Shown here piece after piece: positions 56,281-64,000 of a stretch of 64,000 nucleotides of DNA (positions are counted from its first letter, which is position 1; the number at the start of each line of letters is the position of its first letter). The translations under genes were made by a program, and so were the position numbers. The notes beneath the pieces were generated by a model. The model worked only from the letters and a program-made list of their open reading frames with translations, was not told the origin of the DNA and did no database searches. Origin of the DNA: Gigaspora rosea (lineage: Eukaryota; Glomeromycota; Glomeromycetes; Diversisporales; Gigasporaceae); assembly GCA_003550325.1 (NCBI GenBank), contig QKWP01001136.1:64591-128590 (forward strand). Direction: 5' to 3'.

Positions 56281-57299
56281 AATAAAGACACACGAGTCTC
56301 GAAAATAATTTTTCCGGTAGATTGGTTTTGTGATCGGTCTTTACTGTATTTATCAATTATCAATTATTATTTATTATTGTAGGCGTTTTATTCTTGCGTA
56401 GTTTAGTGACATATCACATATCATCCATAACCTCCATATCATCCATATAATCCATACGGTTTTTTTTTTTTTAGTATGTACTGTACAATATATTTTAAAG
56501 TACATCGTTAACTATTCCGGAATTTCATAAAGAAAAGTTAAAATATTCATTATGAGTCACATTGTGTATGTATATAGAATATTTAAGGTATGTACTGTAC
56601 ATACGTATATACGAGGTATATCTTTGCTTTTATCGGAGCAATATACCAATATACACATTTTTATTATAAACGGGATTGTTCCTAAATGTATGTATATATT
56701 TATTTCTGTATTTATTGGTATTTATTGTATCATATTTATATTATTATCATTTCTTATTGCAGGACCCGATTTGTATATCTAACCATTTTTTATTATGCTA
56801 ATCGAATATGTTCGAATCTTTAAAAAATGTCTATCGCTATGATTATTACCGGTAGCAAACATAATCGATTATTATCGATTATTTCAATTATGCCTTTTTA
56901 AACAATATTCGGAATTCTCTATAAATAGCATTGTCTATCTATAGACAATAGTGATGGTTGTTCGATGAAATAAATAATAAAATAATAACAGATAATATAT
57001 AGTTCATTAGTTAATATTAAAAGTGCATTAATTAGTTTCTAAACAAGGAAGTTTTGAATCACATGACCTTGATATTAGGTTTAATGTCAGATTGGACATT
57101 TTTTTATTAGTTTTCCAAATTAGGTTTAAATATAAATTTTTAAACATTTACAATTAAATCGGTTGTGATGCACCAGGATTTAACCAAATAATAAGAAGGG
57201 ATAATGCAGGCCAACTTGCCCCGTACTATATCATACTAACAATATATAAATCAAGCTTTTAAAAAAGATATTACATATAACGGGTTTATTATAACTAAA

Positions 57300-58350
57300 T
57301 TTTCGTTATCTGACTAATAAGGACGATCAACCATAATGTTATTTATCTGAAAGAATATCTCATTGCTAAACTTAATGCAACAGATTCCCCTTAATTGCGT
57401 TATCATATATTTAATTTTTTTATAACAGATAAGGTGCGCGGATCAAATTACGCCAAAAAAAAAAAAAAAAAAAAAAACGGTCTTTATTTGAATAATGAAA
57501 GCTTTGTGCACATGATTTGTATTATTTTTATTATTTAAAACATTAACGTTCAGAATTATAATGATAATAAGATAATAAACTATGTTCATTATGCAGTTCT
57601 TGCAAGACATTAATTCGCACATTTCCATTGCACGATTAAAATTAATATCCCTTATGTTTTTTTTTGTGATAGTCAAATATGGTCGAGAAAATTTAATGCA
57701 CGAAATTCATTGGTGTTTTTTTTTTAAAGATACATGATAGACATGTGTGCTCATCAAACGGTAAATGCTAGTAATTCTCGGTTGTGGTAAATTATCGATC
57801 GACTTCATGTGGTGGATAATTAATTTTCAATGCACAATTGAAAATCAAGAAACAATTGGTGCTCGTTGTTTTCCATATGGTTCCATCAAGACCACGCATA
57901 AATTAATTAAGGTCTTTATGTTTTTTCTCCTATTTTGATGGATTGAATTTCGGATAATATAAAGTGTGATACGTGTTACTCATAAATTTTGTGCAATATT
58001 AATATAATATTATAATATTTATGAACCAATGATCTCCCTTGTATACTAATTTTAAAAATTTTTAATCTATAAATAATAATAAAGTATGTGGCATATGTTT
58101 GGTGGCATATGGTTACCCTGCAAAAGACAAATGCGATTATAGGGCCCAATCCAAAACCGGCCGATAACATTAAATCTTATCTGCGGACCTCCTTTGAGTT
58201 TCAGCCAATCACTCCGTTAATATAATCTTATAATGCCACTTTTTTCCATATCTGTTTTGCATGACTTATTTAAAATCATCAATAGATAAATATTCGGCGT
58301 TAAATTCCTGATACAATTATCCTTTTTTATTATTCAACTTCTTTTTTTGT
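57300..58350. other. Upstream region of the Ecl1-like gene
   Basis: Largely unique, with an A run at 57457-57477. No ORF with a recognisable domain. Likely contains the promoter and regulatory region of the gene at 58522. Confidence 0.4.
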
Positions 58351-58358
58351 TATAAATA
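58351..58358 (+). promoter_or_regulatory. TATA-like box upstream of the Ecl1-like gene
   Basis: TATAAATA lies 171 bp before the start codon and just after a T-run. Consistent with a core promoter and a 5' UTR of about 130 nt. In such AT-rich DNA the match could be chance. Confidence 0.35.
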
Positions 58359-58521
58359 GTTGGCATCTCCGCTTTTGCTTGCCTCTCAACAAATTTTCGA
58401 ATTTTACTACGATTTTAAAAAATCGAAATTTGTTTATTACGTATTATTACGATTTTTATTTTACGCGAAAAAAAAAAAGAAATTTAATTTTCAAAAAAAA
58501 AAAATATATATAATAATAATA

Positions 58522-59000
58522 ATGGATACTGACTGGTGCATCATGTGCAATTCTCACTGCAATATTCCCGTAAGTATATTAAAAAAATATTTAAAAAAAA
58601 ATATATATATATTTTAAAAAAAATATTTAAAAAATAGCTTATTTTATTTTTTTTTCAAATTTACTAAAAATTATACTTTTTTTTTATAACTCAGGGTGCT
58701 ATATATTGCTCCGAAGAATGCAAGATTCAAGACCATTTGGGAGGTTCTTATCCCACATCTCCAATGAGTCCAACCTCCCCACCATTATCTCCCCCTGCTT
58801 TGTATTCTAGCAAGCCAATTTTAACTTCTTCCGCATGGCTAATGTCAAAGGTTCAATTACCTCCTCAGCAACAATCAACTTTATTTTATCATCGTGCTCC
58901 GCTACCTCGTTACTATAAACCTGGTGGTTCTTCGAAAGTTTATGCTAATCCTAGAAATTTACGCACGAGGAGAATGTCTAAATCTCTTTATGTTCAATAA
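58522..59000 (+). CDS. Ecl1-like zinc-binding life-span regulatory factor
   Basis: Two exons, 58522-58569 and 58695-59000, joined by a 125-bp GTAAGT..CAG intron in phase 0, give 117 residues. The N-terminus MDTDWCIMCNSHC followed by YCSEEC (Cys 6, 9, 21 and 25; further Cys 13) fits the short zinc-binding signature of fungal Ecl1 family proteins (DxxWCxxC...YCSxxC). Ecl1-type proteins in fission yeast are small factors that extend chronological life span and respond to nutrient and metal limitation; they probably act in the nucleus. The rest is a Pro/Ser-rich, low-complexity stretch (TSPMSPTSPPLSPP, about residues 34-50) and a basic tail (RNLRTRRMSK). The start is chosen because it opens the signature directly, and the exon 2 frame is continuous with it. 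No operon-like neighbours are seen. Other small fungal zinc-finger proteins with treble-clef-like cysteines are the alternative. Confidence 0.72.
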
Positions 59001-60450
59001 CTTGGTCTTGTTCTTGTTAACGCTGTGTGACATTTACTACTATCTACTACTGTACTATCCACACCATTCATATCATAATTTCGTTTTATTTTGAAAATGT
59101 TCATTTCAAATTCATCGCGATGATTTTATTTATTAGAAATAATCAATATTTCTCATTTTGTATATATATATATATCAGTATTCGCATATTAAATACAATA
59201 GAAGTACTACGTCTCAAATATTTTAGGCGATGGATGTGAATAATATTATAATTGATGGATACAAACCTTTCATATCCATTGTACATAGAATTCTTATTTC
59301 TCTTAGCACATTTCAATAATTATCATGATTCAAAAAAATCGCTCGTGCATAATAGTTATTTTTCGTTATACTTGCATTCAAAAAAATTAGGATTTTTGTG
59401 TTTTTTTTTTTTTTTTTCCTAACATAGAATTTATTTGTCAGCGATTTAAAAAAAATTTTTTTTTATATATATATAAAATTAATTAATTAATAAAAAAAAA
59501 AAAAAAAAGTTATTATTAGTAATTTTGTCCTGATTACACGTATCTGCTTATTTACGTTACGTAATTTTTCTTATGACTGTTTTTTTATCTGTTATGTAAT
59601 GATGTTTGTTATATGCATTTTGTATACTAAGATCAACTTTTTCTACGTAGTATTATCGTATACCGATATGATCCAAATGAAGGCAGATTATTACGGTTAC
59701 GCAATTCTCTTTCAAGGGGTCTGCTATACGTTACCGAATCTTGGATTAGCAATAGAAGATTTTTATTTATAGTGTGACGAGTTCTTTATATTTATTACGC
59801 GGAATTCTAAAAATATTTACTCTATCTGCTATTTGGGATTATGTTTAGTTTCAAACTAGTTTTTCCAGGTTTAGGATATAACATGTGGTAAACTCCTAGA
59901 TTAGTCACACCTATAATTGGCTAGGTTATTAAAGCAATAAAGTCTTCATTGCTGCTGTGCTAATTAGTTATCCTATCACAATTACTAAATCAATAGCAAT
60001 AAAAAAAAACCGAATTAGTAATTATCATAAAAGTTTGTTTCGATTTCAATGATTTTAACATATGGAAGAATTTCTGATTTTATTCATTACTATCTCTCTA
60101 CAATGCGACCCGTACATACAGTTATATTCTAAAATTAACGATTTATTTCAATATTTTGGATACAATATTTAAAACTAGCTGTAACGCGAGTACTTACGCA
60201 CGCACGCACGTACAGTACGTACAGTACGTATGTAAATCACTGGTAAATTCTTTATAAAGTTTCAAATTACGTGATACGTTGCCATATGAGTATTGTTTAT
60301 TGACCCCAACGTATAAATAGGCTTGCTTAATACAAACTAGTAAAGATATTGATGAGTTACGTACTGTAATCATTTATAACTCTTAAAAATTAAACTTGCA
60401 TTAAAGTTTTAATGTTTAGAAAACTGTATAAAAATTTTTAGTAAATAACT
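59001..60450. other. Gene-free, mostly unique 3' region
   Basis: It holds the 3' UTR of the Ecl1-like gene and simple tracts: (TA)n at 59160, T and A runs at 59400-59510, and a CGTACAGTACGTACAGTACG repeat at 60205-60232. No further gene is supported. Confidence 0.45.
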
Positions 60451-60452
60451 AC

Positions 60453-60617
60453 ATTTAACCGGGGGTAAAAATACCTCCCCTAATTATTTTTAGGGTTAGG
60501 GTGCGGGTTTAAGGATTTTTTGGTTTTATATATTATAATGTAGTGTAGATATAAGGTTCCGATTTACTTAGTACATTTTTGAGATATAGCACTTCCGGTG
60601 ATTTTACCACCGGTTAA
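60453..60617. repeat. Inverted-repeat element with ACCGG ends
   Basis: TTTAACCGGGGGTAAAAATA on the left and, in reverse complement, TTTTAACCGGTGGTAAAATC on the right. A TTAGGGTTAGGG block lies at 60490-60502. Similar interior to 23170-23340 (ATATAAGGTTCCRATTT). Confidence 0.5.
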
Positions 60618-61189
60618 AATTAGCAATTACCAAATTTTTAAATTAAAACTTTAAATTTTTATTATATATGTATAAATTTTTTTGATACGACGTGTATAAT
60701 GTTAAAAAAAAATCTATATATTCAAATACAGTTTAAAAATAGTTATACTAAATTATATTAGTATTAATACTACATATATATTTTTAATAGTTTGATGAAT
60801 AAATTTAAAGGCTCTAAAAATAAAGCAATATATGTTTAAAATAAACTTTTGAAGTGCATATTTTTATTTGATATATTTGGTACTGTATTAATTGTAGCAG
60901 ATTATAATGAAATCCAGATTAAAATGAAATTATAATATAAAATCTCAAAAACTAAATTTTTTTGGAGTGCATTTTTTAGGGTTAGGGTTTAGGGTAAGGG
61001 TTAGTTTTAAAAAAAAATTATAATAAACAAGTATTAGTGGGTTTTAGAAGGCTAGCAGGTTAAGTAAAAAATGTAGATTTTATTTTAAATTATGATTTGC
61101 AATATTAATTAATTAGTTTTTAAAATATAACAACCATAATTAAGATTATTCTATATATTATTTAAAATATTTAAATAACATTACTACAG

Positions 61190-61280
61190 CAATATGCCTA
61201 AAATCATCAAAATCCAATCACAGGATCCTAAGATCATTATATATTTGTATTGCTCTAATTATATAATTTCTGTATATATT
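61190..61280 (-). repeat. Family A half-foldback
   Basis: ATCATCAAAATCCAATCACAGGATCCTAAGATCATTATA-type arm (first 20 bases ATCATCAAAATCCAATCACA). The opposite arm is missing. Confidence 0.55.
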
Positions 61281-61334
61281 AAAAAGAGTAAATTTATTTA
61301 TTGCCTCATGTGATGCGCCTTATATGTTGCTCTC

Positions 61335-61590
61335 CCAATCAAATTTCAAGATCAGGTGTAATGTTACACAATCAAAAAATTCAAAACAAATGTTCGTTTT
61401 GTCAAAAATCGCCTATAACTTAAAATTGAGTATATGAAACTACTCTCAGGATTCTAACAAAAAAAATTTCTTGCCTATACATACAATCTATACCTCACCC
61501 TAACCCTAACCAATAAAAAAATGAGGTATTTTAATTGTTTTGATTTTACGTTACACCTGATTTTATTATGATCTGCAACAGGTGTAACAA
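61335..61590. repeat. Inverted-repeat element with telomere-like CCCTAACCCTAACC
   Basis: ATCAGGTGTAATGTTACAC on the left pairs with GTTACACCTGATTTTATTA on the right. The interior has CTCACCCTAACCCTAACC at about 61495-61512. Confidence 0.5.
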
Positions 61591-61739
61591 TATCGTATGT
61601 GCGTATTTCTATTAAACATTATTATTAAAAATTTTATAAAATTTAATATTGAAAATTATTAACTTTAACTTAATATTTATTAAATTTAATTTTTGTTTAT
61701 TTTTTTAAATTGATCTTTATGTTATACCGCATATTGGTG

Positions 61740-62210
61740 TTGAACACCATAGGTGCATTTTATAATTCCTTTTTAAAATTTGAAAAAATGATATTTAATT
61801 TTGAATTTTTGATAAAAATTTTTAAAATTAAGTATCCTTTTTTCAAATTTTAAAAAAAGCAAATAAAAATATTATTTTGATGTATTTTTTGGTGCTAAAC
61901 AAGCTTACTTAGTGCAAGAAGTTATAATCAATTAGTAAAATTTCATATAAAATATATGATCTTTAATAATTTTATTAATAAAATTATACAAAATGCTATG
62001 ATTTTCTAAATTTTACTAAATTATTTATACTTCTTACTCTAAGTAAACTGTTAAGCATCAAAAAATACATATATTTTTATTCAAACTCAGACTAGTTTGC
62101 AAAATTTGAACCAATCTGACCAAACTTATAATTGAGTTTGAGTTTAGTATAAAGATTAAATAATAAAATTTAGACTAAACCCAGACCCAAACCTAGAATC
62201 ACTAGTTCAT
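61740..62210. repeat. Family C foldback and adjoining repeat, copy of 6890-7790
   Basis: Same order as near 6890-7790: TGAAAAAATGATATTTAATT arms, AAGCTTACTTAGTGCAAGAA, then GACTAGTTTGCAAAATTTGA and AATTGAGTTTGAGTTTAGTA. Diverged but colinear. Confidence 0.65.
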
Positions 62211-62214
62211 ATGA

Positions 62215-62400
62215 ATTAGGGTATAGAATCGGGCCAGGCTACCCGGGCCCGAACCTGGCCCGTACTGCAAAATTTCCGGGCTGGGCCTATATTTTTAGGC
62301 CCGTAATTATAGTAAGCCGAGACCATGCCAAGCCCGCTAAAATACCGGACCGGGCTAGGCTTTATAAAAAAAGCCTGCAAATCCTAAAAAGCCCGTTGAA
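62215..62400. repeat. GC-rich GGGCCC / CCCGGGC repeat island
   Basis: About 185 bp with many GGCCCG, CCGGGC and AGGCTT motifs in both orientations, a sharp G+C contrast to its surroundings. It interrupts a repeat otherwise shared with 7790. Reminiscent of the subterminal repeats of some hAT elements; ends not determined. Confidence 0.45.
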
Positions 62401-63087
62401 ATAAAATATGTCACATATCGTCTAATTAGGTAATCAGTTTATTGGCTAGAATATATATAAAGGATTGCTTTATGTAACTTTTAAAAATATCTGATTTCGA
62501 TCAATGATAATGCTAATAAAAATTACGCATTTTATCAATAATGATAATAATATAGTCAGAGAATATAGAACAATATAGATCGCTCCTTTATAGTATAAAA
62601 TTGTCGATTAGAAAGTTCTAGATATGAATAAATGATAATTATATACTTATTAGCTAATCAAATTTGAAATACAATATATGAAATTAAATTTTAGAGTTTA
62701 AAGTATTTAGGCCTTTATTTTGTACAAGTAGATAAATACATTATTATTAAATTATCGTAAATGTATTATTATTATTAAATTATCATGAACATATTAGAGG
62801 TTCAAAATTAAAATTAGAGAATCTTATTTTATTTTTCCAATTTATACCTGAAACCCCAACATTATCAAAATATCTTATTTTTTAACTAAACATTTATAAA
62901 ATCATTTTGATTACTGAATTACTAATTTTATAACTCAAATAAAACCTGCTCTGTCAAAACAATACAAATATCAAAAATATAATTTTATTAAGGGAATTGT
63001 TATTCGCACTATATATTTTTGCTATTCACACCATGGTACATGTAAATCATCTCGATTTTGTCACTTAAATATTTTAACTTTTAAAAA

Positions 63088-63230
63088 CTTTTATTAATAT
63101 TATCTCTATGAGTTCTTGATCAAATTTAATAAAACTTTTTTTATTTGAATTCTATGGATTTGTAGAATTAAAATAAAAAAATTTTTATCAAATTTGGTCA
63201 AGAACTTGTGGAGTTATCTTTGATGAAAGT
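63088..63230. repeat. Foldback, family F, copy 1
   Basis: GAGTTCTTGATCAAATTTAA pairs with AATTTGGTCAAGAACTTGTG around the loop near 63165. A second copy lies at 63858-63998. Confidence 0.65.
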
Positions 63231-63857
63231 TCCTGTAAACAATTTCAACACAGTTTCTTTGTAATATGTTTTTTTGTTTTTTCAAAATAACCTATTGTTC
63301 GGCGATGATTTACAAGAAATTTTACTATACTAACTAAAAAAAAATTTATAAAAAGACTTGTAGCGTATATTATGGACTAATAGAATTTCAAATTTTATGA
63401 AAAAAATATTAAAAACTTGTGAAGATATTAACATTTTTGTAAATTTTGACATATACATTTTCGCAAGTTTTCATCTAAATTTCAAATGATTCTAGAAGCA
63501 GTTTTACAAATGAAACCTCCAAAACATAAATTAGTAAGTAAGTTGATAGAATAAGTATTTGAGAGTCTTCAGTTAAAATTTCATCATAAACGGATTAATA
63601 TTGATAAAGTTATAATGATTTTTCAATTTGCTTTCAGATTCAGAATAATGATAAAATCAGAAAAATCATCATCACAGGCTAGATTTTTACAAGTTCAAAT
63701 GAAACAAGTTACTGCGCACTAATATAATCAATAGAGAATACACTAAAATTTTGCTTTCTAAAATTTCAAGTTATTTGGTTAAATATTCATTCCATAATAG
63801 CTTTTTTTCATTTGGTGCAACTTCTTTATAATATACTTTTTGGAAATAGAAGAATCT

Positions 63858-63998
63858 TTCATTAAAGATATCTCTACAAGTTCTTAACCAAATTTGATGA
63901 AATTTTTTTATTTGAATTTTATGGATTCATAGAATTCAAATAAAAAAATTTTATTGAATTTGATCAAGTGGTTGCAAAGATATCTTTGATCAAAGTTT
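63858..63998. repeat. Foldback, family F, copy 2
   Basis: AGATATCTCTACAAGTTCTT pairs with AAGTGGTTGCAAAGATATCT. Centre near 63925 (GGATTCATAG). Colinear with the copy at 63088. Confidence 0.65.
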
Positions 63999-64000
63999 TA

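Noticed and set aside
58737..59000. Stand-alone 87-residue ORF
   Set aside because: It begins at a TTG codon; the spliced model from 58522 gives an ATG start and the Ecl1 cysteine signature.

Overview
This window looks like nuclear DNA of an AT-rich, transposon-laden fungus. The best fit is an arbuscular mycorrhizal fungus of the Rhizophagus/Glomus type. The reasons are spliced genes with short GT..AG introns, a kinase-like protein ending in a Sel1 repeat, an Ecl1-type zinc-binding protein (a fungal family), and a background of roughly three-quarters A+T packed with foldback elements, MITEs and decayed retroelements. I cannot confirm the species without a search. No rRNA, functional tRNA or CRISPR array was seen.

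Only two intact host genes are supported. The first (12497-16900, + strand) can be joined into a 13-exon reading frame of about 1117 codons: a kinase-like domain with HTN in place of HRD, an unassigned middle region, a second kinase-like domain with NFL in place of DFG, and a C-terminal Sel1-like repeat. The second (58522-59000, + strand, two exons, 117 residues) has the WCxxC...YCSxxC signature of Ecl1-type life-span regulatory factors.

Region by region: 1-9800 holds foldback elements, hAT-like and other MITEs, and an 846-bp perfect duplication across a single N, probably an assembly artefact. 9806-10662 is a TIR element inserted in an LTR-like segment. 11161-12496 is largely unique sequence before the kinase-like gene. 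17046-33560 is a transposon graveyard: one decayed non-LTR retrotransposon (LINE, with RT and RNase H remnants) has been split by a 5.7-kb TIR element (itself holding a Tc1/mariner element and MITEs), by an 8-bp-TSD MITE, by another MITE, and by a 3.4-kb element with a 9-bp TSD. That last element contains a GC-richer retroelement with a tRNA-like head and a 534-bp assembly gap. 34200-54700 is dense in foldbacks, MITEs with readable target-site duplications, low-complexity and tandem repeats. 55250-64000 is less repetitive and carries the Ecl1-like gene, a MITE with a 9-bp TSD and more foldbacks.

The host genes do not form an operon or visible pathway. The strongest observations are the tandem, catalytically altered kinase architecture and the layered insertions, whose order can be read from target-site duplications and from a restored reading frame.
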